A stretch of DNA of 64,000 bases from Mucilaginibacter sp. UR6-11. GTDB lineage: Bacteria; Bacteroidota; Bacteroidia; Sphingobacteriales; Sphingobacteriaceae. Under the pieces are notes generated by a model. That model was not told where the DNA came from, did not search any database, and saw only the letters and a program-made list of their open reading frames with translations. Of the stretch, positions 23,292-32,494 are shown in pieces. The stretch is taken from NCBI RefSeq assembly GCF_020880695.1, contig NZ_JAJIWO010000001.1:372001-436000 (forward strand). The letters run 5' to 3'. The number at the start of each line of letters is the position of its first letter. Within the stretch, counting starts at the first letter, position 1. A program made the position numbers and the translations under genes.

Positions 23292-25223
23292 TTACAGGGT
23301 GTTATTAAATTTAAATCTCACAAATGCTTCCATCGCTTCATACTCGGCAAGGCCGAGTTGATTATAAATATTTGCAGTTTCGCTGGTGCGGTCTTCTGCC
23401 CTCATCCAAAACTCTCTTGCATCATCACCCGGGAAAACCGGCCTGTCCTTTTGCGATTGGTGCTTAAAAATAGCTTCGCGCTTACGTTCTACTTCTTTCG
23501 GCGATAAAGGCACACACATTTCTATTTCATGGGTTTCAAACTCATGCCAGGCACCGCGGTACAGCCACAGCCAGCAATCTTTAACCCAATCCTCGTTTGT
23601 GCCAAGGCGCTTTAATGATTCATGCAAAATATCAAAACAGGTTTTATGGGTGCCATGCGGATCGGCAAAGTCTCCGGCCGAATAAATCTGGTGGGGTTTA
23701 ACCTGCTGCAGGAGCACCATGGTTTGTAGGATATCATCCTCATATGATACTTCCTTGCTCGTTTTGCGCTTATCATAAAACGGTAGGTTTTGAAAATGAA
23801 TGTGCTTATCGTCAAGGCCTACAAACCGGGCACCTGCTATGGCTTCGCCTTTGCGGATCAAACCTTTTATTATTTCAACTTCCTGCGGGTCGCGCTGGTT
23901 TGGCTGTTTTGTTTGCAGAAAGCCACGCATGTCTGCGTAAATAGCCGCCAGCTTTTTATCGTCGATATTTTGTGAGCGGGAAAAATCAATAGCAAATTCC
24001 ACAAAACGCAAAGCATCGTCATCCCACACAGCGGTATTGCCAGATGTTTGGTAAGCCACATGCACGTCATGCCCCTGGTCGGCCAGGCGGATAAAAGTAC
24101 CTCCCATAGAGATCACGTCATCATCAGGATGTGGCGAAAACACAATAACACGCTTACTTGCCGGTTCGGCCCTTTCGGGGCGCTGGGTATCATCAGCGTT
24201 AGGTTTGCCACCCGGCCAGCCAGTTATGGTATGCTGAAGTTTATTAAAAATATGGATGTTGATATTATAAACCGGACCCTTTTCTGTTGCCAGTTGTGCC
24301 ATACCGTGATTGTTATAATCATCGTCAGTTAGCTTTAATATGGGTTTGTTAAGTGTCTTGGCGAGCCATATCACCGCTTTTTTTATTAACTGCTCATCCC
24401 ATACACAATCCTTTACCAGCCACGGCGTATCAAACCGGGTAAGTGCCGAAGCGGCAGCGGTATCCAACACAAATTCTACATGATCAGAATGTTGCAGATA
24501 AGTAGCCGGTATATCAGCCGAGATCTCACCTTCCACTGCTTTTTTGATGATATCGGCCTTTTTGGCATTCCAGGCCATCAATATTATTTCGCGGGCCTTA
24601 AATATGGTACCTATACCCATGGTTATGGCTTTAGCAGGTACGTTGGCCTTGCCACCAAAGTCATGCGCCGCATCGCTGCGGGTAAGCTCATCTAATGTTA
24701 CCAGGCGCGTACCTGAATTGGGAGCCGATCCCGGCTCGTTAAAGCCAATGTGCCCGGTACGGCCTATACCCAGAATTTGCAGATCCAGTCCGCCATAAGC
24801 GGTCATTTTTTGTTCATAATCCAAACAAAACGCGGCTATATCGTCCTGCGCCAAAGCGCCGTCAGGGATATGCACGTTTTCCGGATCAATATCTACATGG
24901 CTAAACAGATGCTTGTACATAAACACCTTATAGCTTTGCGGCGCTTCGGGGCTCATCGGATAATATTCATCCAGGTTAAAGGTAACCACGTTTTTAAAGC
25001 TCAACCCTTCTTCGCGGTGCAACCGGACCAATTCATTATACACCGCTATTGGTGTTACACCCGTAGCCAGGCCAAGTATTACCTTTTCACCATTTTGCAA
25101 TTTTTGTTTGATAATACCTGCTATACGTTGCGCCACAGCTTTTGACGCGGTAAGCATGTCTGAATAAACCTTAACAGGCAATTTTTCGAATCGTGTTTCT
25201 TCTAAAAGATTTAAGCGTGGCAT
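23292..25223 (-). CDS. nagB: Glucosamine-6-phosphate deaminase fused to a PIG-L/LmbE-type deacetylase
   Basis: A 643-residue two-domain protein. Residues about 1-270 are NagB-like (ILGLATGVTPIAVYNEL, FNLDEYYPM, GIGRTGHIGFNEPGS), the enzyme that turns GlcN-6-P into fructose-6-P and ammonia. After a linker, residues about 365-640 are a PIG-L/LmbE deacetylase domain with the zinc motif HPDDDVISMGG and DPHGTH. Such fusions are common in Bacteroidota. No nagA is present in the locus, so the second domain may supply deacetylation of GlcNAc-6-P; that is inference. It lies between the second kinase and glmM in a three-gene unit. Confidence 0.85.
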   Translation of the reverse strand: MPRLNLLEETRFEKLPVKVYSDMLTASKAVAQRIAGIIKQKLQNGEKVILGLATGVTPIAVYNELVRLHREEGLSFKNVVTFNLDEYYPMSPEAPQSYKVFMYKHLFSHVDIDPENVHIPDGALAQDDIAAFCLDYEQKMTAYGGLDLQILGIGRTGHIGFNEPGSAPNSGTRLVTLDELTRSDAAHDFGGKANVPAKAITMGIGTIFKAREIILMAWNAKKADIIKKAVEGEISADIPATYLQHSDHVEFVLDTAAASALTRFDTPWLVKDCVWDEQLIKKAVIWLAKTLNKPILKLTDDDYNNHGMAQLATEKGPVYNINIHIFNKLQHTITGWPGGKPNADDTQRPERAEPASKRVIVFSPHPDDDVISMGGTFIRLADQGHDVHVAYQTSGNTAVWDDDALRFVEFAIDFSRSQNIDDKKLAAIYADMRGFLQTKQPNQRDPQEVEIIKGLIRKGEAIAGARFVGLDDKHIHFQNLPFYDKRKTSKEVSYEDDILQTMVLLQQVKPHQIYSAGDFADPHGTHKTCFDILHESLKRLGTNEDWVKDCWLWLYRGAWHEFETHEIEMCVPLSPKEVERKREAIFKHQSQKDRPVFPGDDAREFWMRAEDRTSETANIYNQLGLAEYEAMEAFVRFKFNNTL

Positions 25224-25265
25224 AGTTTAAATTGTGATGATAAGAAGGTGATTTATTTATATCTG

Positions 25266-26417
25266 TTAGCCGGCAATCATTTGGGTTCCGGTTTTTAATG
25301 TATTTTTAAGATTTAACCATTCGTTTTGTATGATACTGCTTAGCTTTTCTTTATTCATCTCTAGCATCTTAAGCAGTTGTATCTGCGCACGTGTGCGCTG
25401 CAGGTTGTGCTCCGCAAACCGGGTTTTGTAATAAACATCGCCCTCCAGGTAGTCTGTTAAAAAACGCACCGCCTGCATATAGGGCAATAACAATACGCCC
25501 ATCATCAGCGACTTTAATTCAGCATCTGTTAAGAATGAAATAGTTTGGCTTAAATACCCTTTAGCAAATCCTTCAAACAACGGGATATTTAATTGTATGG
25601 CATCAAGGTTTTTTTCATCCTCGGGCGCGGTATTTATAATACTGCGAATAGCATCGCCAAAATCATAGGCCACATAACCGGGCATTACAGTATCCAGGTC
25701 AATAACGCATTGAATTTCGTCGGCCTGGTCAAGCAGGATATTGTTAAACTTCGTATCATTATGCGTAATACGAAGCGGAAGTACCCCGGCCCTACCCAAC
25801 TGCAATATCTCATTCATACTATCGGCGCGGCTCAGCAAAAACCCGACTTCTTCCATTACCGACGCTGATCTTTGCACACTGTTATTTTTTATCGCTTTGT
25901 TAAAGTCATTTAGCCGTTTTTCTATATTCAAAAAATCGGGGATAGTGCTTACCAGCAAATCGGGATGCAGATCGCATAATAAATTTTGAAACCTTCCAAA
26001 AGCTACGCCACCCTGTTGGGCCTGTTTAACATTGGTAACCAGGTCATAACTCTTTGTGTTATGCAGGAAATTGGTCATGCGCCAGTAGTTTTCTTGTGCA
26101 TCCTGATAATAGTATTTACCATTATTGCACTTGATAAGGGTCAGCACCTCTTTTTCGGGGTGGCCGATTTTGGCTATTTTTTCTTTAAGATGATTGGTAA
26201 CATACACCATATTGTTCATCAGGCTGTCTATGTCCTTAAAAACAAAATGATTAATTTTTTGAAGAAGGAAATCCACTCCTTTTCTGGCTTTCGACCTAAT
26301 AATAAATGTGTCATTGATATGCCCGGAGCCAAAGACGTTTATATCAAATTCACCTCCTCCGGTGTTAAATTCTGCAATGATGTCTGCGAAATTATAAGCT
26401 GCTGCTATGTTATCCAT
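25266..26417 (-). CDS. NahK-like anomeric hexosamine kinase (APH fold), second copy
   Basis: A 383-residue paralogue of the kinase at 20393 with the same landmarks: FGSGHINDTFIIR near residue 30, LRITHNDTKFNNILL (about 215-229), CVIDLDTVMPGYVAYDFGD and LLPYMQAVRFLTDYLEGD. It should phosphorylate an N-acetylhexosamine at C1. It leads the unit kinase, nagB fusion, glmM, with a LacI-type operator 80 bases upstream. Having two copies in separate operons of one regulon suggests either two substrates (GalNAc and GlcNAc) or dosage; sequence alone does not decide. Confidence 0.82.
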   Translation of the reverse strand: MDNIAAAYNFADIIAEFNTGGGEFDINVFGSGHINDTFIIRSKARKGVDFLLQKINHFVFKDIDSLMNNMVYVTNHLKEKIAKIGHPEKEVLTLIKCNNGKYYYQDAQENYWRMTNFLHNTKSYDLVTNVKQAQQGGVAFGRFQNLLCDLHPDLLVSTIPDFLNIEKRLNDFNKAIKNNSVQRSASVMEEVGFLLSRADSMNEILQLGRAGVLPLRITHNDTKFNNILLDQADEIQCVIDLDTVMPGYVAYDFGDAIRSIINTAPEDEKNLDAIQLNIPLFEGFAKGYLSQTISFLTDAELKSLMMGVLLLPYMQAVRFLTDYLEGDVYYKTRFAEHNLQRTRAQIQLLKMLEMNKEKLSSIIQNEWLNLKNTLKTGTQMIAG

Positions 26418-26497
26418 TACTAAAAATCCTGTAATTCAAAACTATAAAGGCGTCTTGAAGATTATAAAAAGTTTCCTGTACAAATATAACACATTTT

Positions 26498-26515
26498 TGC
26501 GTGTACGAGCACGCA
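26498..26515 (-). promoter_or_regulatory. LacI-type operator before the kinase-nagB-glmM unit
   Basis: TGCGTGTACGAGCACGCA has perfect 6-bp arms (TGCGTG / CACGCA) around a 6-base centre and matches the other operators of the locus. It lies 80 bases upstream of the kinase start. Confidence 0.7.
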
Positions 26516-26564
26516 TATTTTGATAATTATTTTATTAAAAAAATTACATCATGGGTTTGGTTTG

Positions 26565-28550
26565 CTATAAAGATTTGGCGTTCATGACTTTCACTTCGTA
26601 AGGCGCGAGCTTTACGACAATAGCGCCCCCGGAATAAATTTTTTCCTTAGACTGTGTACGGACATTATAGAAACTATAGTTGCCGCTTAAATCTGAAGGT
26701 ATTTCAAATATTTCCCTCACGTTAATGATTATGGACTGTGGTAAAGCAGTTGGGTTACGTAAAGTAAGCACGCCTTTTTTATCGGCCCAACCAGCGTAAC
26801 CATAAGGCTGGCCCCTTGCAGGGTCGCCACCCACCCAATGTATGTCCGCCAATTGTTTCTTGTTGGCTTTTGACCAGTTTGCCGCGTCGCGAATACAGTT
26901 CCAATCATTACTATTTAGCTTATGTGGATTTACATAAAGCTCCTGCAAGCCCGTTCCGGTTCCAAAAAATGCCCAAATCTCGTCAGTTACATCCTTGTCG
27001 TCCATTTCAAGTTTGCCGGGCAGCCCGTTATCGGCAATACAAATACCATGGTACATGATGGAATTAAGCGGGAAAAGCGGCGCGCGTTTTACAATGTTTT
27101 TATAAGCCTGCGCGTCTTTGTAGGTTATCCATTGCTGCCTTTTAGCGCCGTCGCCGGCAAGACCCGTATCGTCACCGGCGCGCCAGATTGCATCCCCATA
27201 TTTAAGCCAATAAACCGATGGCCAGGTGCCTACGGTAAGGCTCAGGTACAGGTCGGGCTTGTTGCTTCGCAGCTCGGTAATGAGCTTTAAAAATGCTTCG
27301 ATATCTTTTTGATAAGTAATGCTTGCACCATTGGCGCCGTTGCCCGCTCCTACCCCGTCAAACTTAAACATGGACACGTTATAGTTTTTAATAAATGATA
27401 AGGTGACATCCCTGAAACGGTTATAATAAACCGGGCCGGTTAATGAGAAGCCATTTTCATTAGTCTCAAACGGAGGGTTTTGCTTTTTACCAAATGCCAG
27501 CCGTTGCGCCTTAGGATCATCATATCCTCCCCATGGCGAGATCCAAACGCCTAATTTTGCGTTTACGGCTTTGGTTGCTTTGCTTAAATTGGCAAATCCC
27601 CGAGGGAAACCCGGGTTGAATTGCCAAAGGCTTTTATTATCATCCCAGCCGTCATCAAACAAAAAGGCGTCCAGCTTTACGGCCCTTTTGCTGATGAGAC
27701 TGTCGGTAAATACTTTTATGCGGTCCAGGCAAACGCTGTCGCTCAATTTCCGGTCGACCCACGACAGATCAAACCAGGAGTTATAGTGCAATACCTGCCG
27801 ATAAGGGTGCGCACGCTCGTTTTCTACGTAGTATAAAAATCCCCTGCGCAATTGCCCGGCAGGCACAACACCGAATACAGAGGATATGCTTAGCAGGCTG
27901 CCTGAACGTAAAGCTTCCAAGCGTGGCAAATAGGCCGTTGTATATGTTTTATTTGCTAATGTCTGACTCATCGGATGCTCGACCGAAAAGAACATATTAC
28001 GATATATCAACGGCGATCCGTCTACCGTACCTACTTTTTTGGCAGCCACCGAAGCAGGCAATTTTACCAGGGTGACTTTGCTAATTTTGACTGAATCTTT
28101 AGCATAAAAGGTAAATACCTGTTTTACAAAATTATCATTATTGCAAAGGGAGGCCTCCCAGTGTACCTTTAAGCCCAACCCGGCGCTTTGCAGGTCAGCA
28201 GTACAAATTTTTCTGGCTGTTTTATCATTTAAAACTGACAGGCCATTCACCCTAAAATCATTGGAATTAACAATCGACCCATCTGCCAGCGCAAGTTCAA
28301 AAACAGGCATATTCAGCGTCAGTTGCTGATGATTTTGCTTATCCTGAAAAGCAACCAGTGTCAGTTTTCCTCCTTTATTTTTAAAACAGAGACTAAGCAC
28401 CCTGTTTTGCAATATTACCGTGCCGTTTTGCTTTTTAATAGTTGCATTGCCGGGAGCGATACCGGGGTAGGTTACCTGTGCACCGCTATTTTGCAAGCCT
28501 AAAAAAAAGCAGACAAAACCTGCTAAAATGGATTTTTTAAGATCGGTCAT
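26565..28550 (-). CDS. Melibiase-like (GH36/GH27 clan) alpha-galactosidase or alpha-N-acetylgalactosaminidase
   Basis: A 661-residue protein with a signal peptide (leader to about residue 24). The central part is a TIM barrel of the GH-D clan: FLFDDGWDDNKSLWQFNP (about 297-314), GVWISPWGGYDDP, MFKFDGVGAGNG with the likely nucleophile Asp, and WRAGDDTGLAG with a candidate acid/base Asp. The N-terminal beta domain and C-terminal sheet domain are also present. The family cleaves alpha-galactosides; a locus built round GalNAc makes alpha-N-acetylgalactosaminide or blood-group-type substrates plausible. It is the last gene of the unit that begins at the acyltransferase. Clan is firm, exact specificity is not. 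Confidence 0.75.
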   Translation of the reverse strand: MTDLKKSILAGFVCFFLGLQNSGAQVTYPGIAPGNATIKKQNGTVILQNRVLSLCFKNKGGKLTLVAFQDKQNHQQLTLNMPVFELALADGSIVNSNDFRVNGLSVLNDKTARKICTADLQSAGLGLKVHWEASLCNNDNFVKQVFTFYAKDSVKISKVTLVKLPASVAAKKVGTVDGSPLIYRNMFFSVEHPMSQTLANKTYTTAYLPRLEALRSGSLLSISSVFGVVPAGQLRRGFLYYVENERAHPYRQVLHYNSWFDLSWVDRKLSDSVCLDRIKVFTDSLISKRAVKLDAFLFDDGWDDNKSLWQFNPGFPRGFANLSKATKAVNAKLGVWISPWGGYDDPKAQRLAFGKKQNPPFETNENGFSLTGPVYYNRFRDVTLSFIKNYNVSMFKFDGVGAGNGANGASITYQKDIEAFLKLITELRSNKPDLYLSLTVGTWPSVYWLKYGDAIWRAGDDTGLAGDGAKRQQWITYKDAQAYKNIVKRAPLFPLNSIMYHGICIADNGLPGKLEMDDKDVTDEIWAFFGTGTGLQELYVNPHKLNSNDWNCIRDAANWSKANKKQLADIHWVGGDPARGQPYGYAGWADKKGVLTLRNPTALPQSIIINVREIFEIPSDLSGNYSFYNVRTQSKEKIYSGGAIVVKLAPYEVKVMNAKSL

Positions 28551-28558
28551 TATCGTTG

Positions 28559-29599
28559 TTAAAAAGGATTTTCATTTATATATTTTTCCCATGCCCAGGC
28601 AGATGCCAGCATTTCGTCAAGGCCCAATTGAGCGGTCCAGTTCAGTTTGTTTTGCGATTTGGTAACATCGCCCCAGATCTTGATAATATCTCCTTCGCGA
28701 CGGTCGCCAATGCGGTAATCAAGCTTTACACCAGTTACCCGTTCAAAAGCATTTACCACTTCCAATACCGAATTACCCTTACCCGTGCCTACATTAAAAG
28801 TTTCGTAAACCGCGTCCATTTGTCCGGCTTCCATACGTTTAATGGCAGCCACATGAGCTTTAGCCAGGTCGACCACGTGAATATAATCGCGGATGCAGCT
28901 GCCATCGGAAGTGTCGTAATCATCACCGTAGACGGTTAGTTGTCCTCGTTTGCCAATAGCCGATTGGGTTATAAAAGGCACCAGGTTTTGCGGCACACCG
29001 ATAGGTAATTCGCCAATTAATGCCGAAGCATGGGCACCCACCGGGTTAAAATAACGCAGGGCGATCACCTTCAACCCGTTGCCTGCATTGGCCGTTTCTC
29101 TTAATATCTCCTCACCAATTTGTTTGGTATTGCCATACGGCGATTCTGCCGTTTTTACCGGCGCCAACTCATTTACGGGCAACGCGTCCGGCTCGCCGTA
29201 AACAGTACATGATGAAGAAAATACGAAGTTAACGGGCCTGCCTTTAATGGCATTAAGCAGGTTTACCAAAGTACAGATATTGTTATCATAGTAAAGTAAA
29301 GGATCTTTAACCGATTCGCCTACAGATTTGGAAGCCGCAAAATGAATGATGCCTTCCAGATCGGGCTGCGATTTGACGAAATCAAATACGTTTGTTTTAT
29401 CCCTCAGATCGAGTTTTTCAAAAGTTGGTGTAATACCCGTAATGGTTTTAATCTGATCGATAATTTTGATGTTGGAGTTAGAGAGGTTATCTATAATTAC
29501 AACCTCATAACCATTTTGCTGCAGTTCAACAACCGTGTGCGCACCAATATAACCTGTGCCACCCGTAACCAATATTTTACCTTTTTTTAAAATACTCAT
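28559..29599 (-). CDS. galE: UDP-glucose / UDP-N-acetylhexosamine 4-epimerase
   Basis: A 346-residue extended short-chain dehydrogenase. VTGGTGYIGAHTVVELQQNG (about 11-30) binds NAD, SSSCTVYGEP and SPYGNTKQIGEEIL carry the Ser and the YxxxK catalytic pair, and the C terminus has WTAQLGLDEMLASAWAWEKY typical of GalE. The enzyme interconverts UDP-galactose and UDP-glucose, and in some clades UDP-GalNAc and UDP-GlcNAc. In this locus it offers the route from the galacto to the gluco series. Directly upstream of the melibiase-like gene (8-base gap). Confidence 0.9.
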   Translation of the reverse strand: MSILKKGKILVTGGTGYIGAHTVVELQQNGYEVVIIDNLSNSNIKIIDQIKTITGITPTFEKLDLRDKTNVFDFVKSQPDLEGIIHFAASKSVGESVKDPLLYYDNNICTLVNLLNAIKGRPVNFVFSSSCTVYGEPDALPVNELAPVKTAESPYGNTKQIGEEILRETANAGNGLKVIALRYFNPVGAHASALIGELPIGVPQNLVPFITQSAIGKRGQLTVYGDDYDTSDGSCIRDYIHVVDLAKAHVAAIKRMEAGQMDAVYETFNVGTGKGNSVLEVVNAFERVTGVKLDYRIGDRREGDIIKIWGDVTKSQNKLNWTAQLGLDEMLASAWAWEKYINENPF

Positions 29600-29618
29600 C
29601 CTTTATTTATCTAATTGT

Positions 29619-31124
29619 TTAATTCACTTGTATGATCGCGTTCAGTTTATTATAGCCTGTTCCTGCTTCCCATAGATCCTGGTTGGCTAATTGGATGCTA
29701 TACTCAGGCCTTGCCGAAATACGCGCGGCAGCATCGGGCATATTGAGGTAAACCTCATAACGGCCCGGCTTTAAACCGGCGGGTAAAGCCAGGTTTTGAT
29801 GCAGATCTATGGTCCCGGTAAACCACCTGCGGATATCGGTTTTAAAAGTGATTGCGGTTACTTTGCCGTCGGCTTTGTTCTTCAGTACCAGTTGTACCGG
29901 CCTGGCATTATAGGGCGAAGCGTAGCCGACATTTTGAATATTTAAAGCAACCCGGATAGTGCCGCCTTTTTTTACCCTGGTTGAAATCGTTGCCGAGCGC
30001 AATACAAAGCGGTAACCCATTTTCTGTTTGATCTCATCCATACAGCCACCGGTAACCCAATCATCATTTACTGTAGTGTTATAAGCCGAATTAAGGAAAC
30101 TATAGTGAAAGCCTGCAAACTCCTGCTGTGCACGTCCTGTCGGTCCGCAATCATTTTGGGGGCTAAACGTATCGTCACAGGTTTCGCCACCTACAACCGT
30201 GTACCGGCTGTCAGCCATTTCAAACTCTCTTAAAGCTGGTGTTGCATCTTTTTGTGGCGATGATGAATTGCCGTAATCATTATAAGTGCCATAGTCTGTC
30301 GGCCCTGATAAAAAGCAGTCGTTATGAAACCCTATTCGGGCCTTATCTGTACCACTGAATGCTTCTGCCTCATTAAGCGCTGCAGATTGCACGCCTGCCG
30401 AAACTCCATATACATACCGTTGTTTTAATTGTGGAACGCGCACCTGTATCATCCTGGATTTTGGTAATGCGTTTAGCAACGCTTTGAGTACCGCTGTACG
30501 GTCGCGCCAGTTGCTGTCAAGCACCCTGCCATTGCCGCTATTTGAAGCATCGCCAAAATAATCAGAGTAATAATTTTCGCCCCAGATGCCTATAAAACCC
30601 ATTTGCATACAGGCGATGATATCTACATTTTGTTGCAGATAAGGCTTTAACTGTTTAATGTGATTAAGTACAACAGGCTTTGAGGCATCACCATAAGGCG
30701 GGCAAATACCATCGCCGCAATTGCCGCCATGAGCTTTATTAACATAGCAAAACCGCACAATAAGCTTTACTCCCGCTGCGCGGGCGGTGGCGCAATCCTG
30801 GTTAAAATTCTTCAAAAAGCTAGCAGATATCGGCGTTTTGATAAAACTATCCAATATATATTCTACGTAAACCAAACTGCTTGATACCGAATATAAAGCC
30901 TTATTAACTTTTTGATTGGTGCGGTAACCTATCAAAGTATTTTTATCCAGGGGCACATAATTCGACGCAAAAATATTTTGCTGCCTGTAAAATCCTCTTT
31001 CAGGATTTACGATATCCGCTGTACTTTCACTATAGTTGATAGTGGTATCGGCCCGCATGGCCGCTGCATTTTTGCTACTGCCTATAAGGCATACCAATGC
31101 TATTACTACTGAATATGACTTCAT
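29619..31124 (-). CDS. DUF4832/DUF4874 protein, second copy
   Basis: A 501-residue secreted protein with a signal peptide ending AAA-type near residue 22, so unlike the copy at 14176 it is probably not a lipoprotein. It has the family pattern NPERGFYRQ, VRFCYVNKAHGG, ACMQMGFIGIWGENY, CFLSGPTDYGTYND and GGETCDD. A cysteine-rich insertion (GGNCGDGICPPYG) is not present in the other copy. It shares the operon with galE and the melibiase-like gene, 57 bases after the acyltransferase. The family fold looks like a glycosidase; activity is unknown. Confidence 0.8.
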   Translation of the reverse strand: MKSYSVVIALVCLIGSSKNAAAMRADTTINYSESTADIVNPERGFYRQQNIFASNYVPLDKNTLIGYRTNQKVNKALYSVSSSLVYVEYILDSFIKTPISASFLKNFNQDCATARAAGVKLIVRFCYVNKAHGGNCGDGICPPYGDASKPVVLNHIKQLKPYLQQNVDIIACMQMGFIGIWGENYYSDYFGDASNSGNGRVLDSNWRDRTAVLKALLNALPKSRMIQVRVPQLKQRYVYGVSAGVQSAALNEAEAFSGTDKARIGFHNDCFLSGPTDYGTYNDYGNSSSPQKDATPALREFEMADSRYTVVGGETCDDTFSPQNDCGPTGRAQQEFAGFHYSFLNSAYNTTVNDDWVTGGCMDEIKQKMGYRFVLRSATISTRVKKGGTIRVALNIQNVGYASPYNARPVQLVLKNKADGKVTAITFKTDIRRWFTGTIDLHQNLALPAGLKPGRYEVYLNMPDAAARISARPEYSIQLANQDLWEAGTGYNKLNAIIQVN

Positions 31125-31181
31125 AGTTATGGATCTTTAGCCGAACGGTTTATTCCGCATGGCGATTTATATTGGATTTTG

Positions 31182-32294
31182 TTATATCTTAATAAAGATC
31201 TTGTTGCGGCTTAGCCAGTAACAAATGCCCCATTCGGCAAATAATGTAACTATTGCCGATGCCAGTGCAACCATTGGCCCCGCGATACCCACCAGGCCTA
31301 AACCGCCCTTCACAAACACGCCTACCGCTCCATTAAACCACTGTGCGCCAACGGTTTCAAAAAACAAGTATAGAAAAATAGCATTCATACCCACTACCGT
31401 AAAGATCCACACCCACCGGTTAACGTGTTTAATATCCACCAACCAGTATAAGAATGCCATTAATAGCAATACCCAACCGCCGGATGCCAATGCGAAAGAG
31501 CTGGTACTGATCCTTTTTATAATAGGGGTAATATTTGTCGCGTCAAGTCCGAAACCTATAACCAGACCGGTTATGCCGGCTATTATTAAATAAGATATTT
31601 TCTTTTTAGCGGTTATCGGCGATATTAATAATTTACCGGCCAGCACGCCCCAGATAGTATGTGCCGCAGTGGGTATAATATTAATGGCTACCCATCCGTC
31701 CGAATTAACTTTACCCATGAGCACAGTATCCAGGTAGGCGCCAAAATTATGGGATTCCACAAAAGGCTGATTAAAACCCGGCATAAGGACGGTGCGGTAT
31801 AAAATTTCGGTTATCACCAACAATGCAACCGTAAATCCGATCTGGAACCAGAATGACCTGTTAATGATCAAATAAGCTATTATAGTGGTAAAAGAAAGCT
31901 GCGTAAGCACGTTCCACAGCTCGAACACCAATTTGCCCGCATAAATACAATGAAGGCCAGTACCTAATAAAAATAGCTTTATGGCCCGTATGGCAATGTG
32001 TTTAAAGTTTTGTTCCCAGGTTATGCCTTTTTTTAATTTTGACTGATAGGATATGTACATAGCCGAACCGGCCATTAACATAAAGGCAGGCTGCACCAGA
32101 TCCCAAAGGTGCAGGCCATGCCATGGATGATGGAAAAATTGGTCTATAACCATATCTGCCCCCTTCCCCAGGTGCATATTCCTTAATGACTCCCAAACTG
32201 TGCAGCTTTCGCCGGCAAGCAGGATCATGATAAGGCCACGCATCACATCAAGTGAAACCAGGCGATTGGTTGGTATTTTAACCTCGTCCTCCAT
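31182..32294 (-). CDS. DUF5009 / heparan-alpha-glucosaminide N-acetyltransferase-like membrane acyltransferase
   Basis: A 370-residue integral membrane protein with about ten hydrophobic segments. It begins RLVSLDVMRGLIMILLAGES, the mark of this acyltransferase group (family pattern R..SLD..RGL.......), followed by HHPWHGLHLWDLVQPAFMLMAG with the histidines expected in the active site. Related proteins acetylate the free amino group of glucosamine across a membrane. In this locus it may N-acetylate a terminal hexosamine so that GH enzymes or the permease accept it; this is inference. First gene of its unit, with a LacI-type operator 106 bases upstream. Confidence 0.78.
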   Translation of the reverse strand: MEDEVKIPTNRLVSLDVMRGLIMILLAGESCTVWESLRNMHLGKGADMVIDQFFHHPWHGLHLWDLVQPAFMLMAGSAMYISYQSKLKKGITWEQNFKHIAIRAIKLFLLGTGLHCIYAGKLVFELWNVLTQLSFTTIIAYLIINRSFWFQIGFTVALLVITEILYRTVLMPGFNQPFVESHNFGAYLDTVLMGKVNSDGWVAINIIPTAAHTIWGVLAGKLLISPITAKKKISYLIIAGITGLVIGFGLDATNITPIIKRISTSSFALASGGWVLLLMAFLYWLVDIKHVNRWVWIFTVVGMNAIFLYLFFETVGAQWFNGAVGVFVKGGLGLVGIAGPMVALASAIVTLFAEWGICYWLSRNKIFIKI

Positions 32295-32399
32295 ATACTA
32301 ATCAATCAACAAATTGTCTTTAAAATACAGATCATTTATAAAATCTTAAAAATCAATATCGAGCATCATTTAATCGTTAAATCAAATATATATAACTTT

Positions 32400-32415
32400 T
32401 GCGTGTTCGCACACA
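32400..32415 (-). promoter_or_regulatory. LacI-type operator before the acyltransferase unit
   Basis: TGCGTGTTCGCACACA shares the GTGTTCGCACAC core with the sites at 21551 and 21607. A weaker half-like site (AGCGTGCGAA) lies about 60 bases further on, towards the CBM9 gene. The whole 200-base spacer between 32294 and 32495 is otherwise AT rich. Confidence 0.65.
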
Positions 32416-32494
32416 TTTTTAGAAAAAATATTTTCTTAATCTGGTTTTAGCAAATTCCTAAACTATAGCGTGCGAATAAATATCGCCAAATAAG

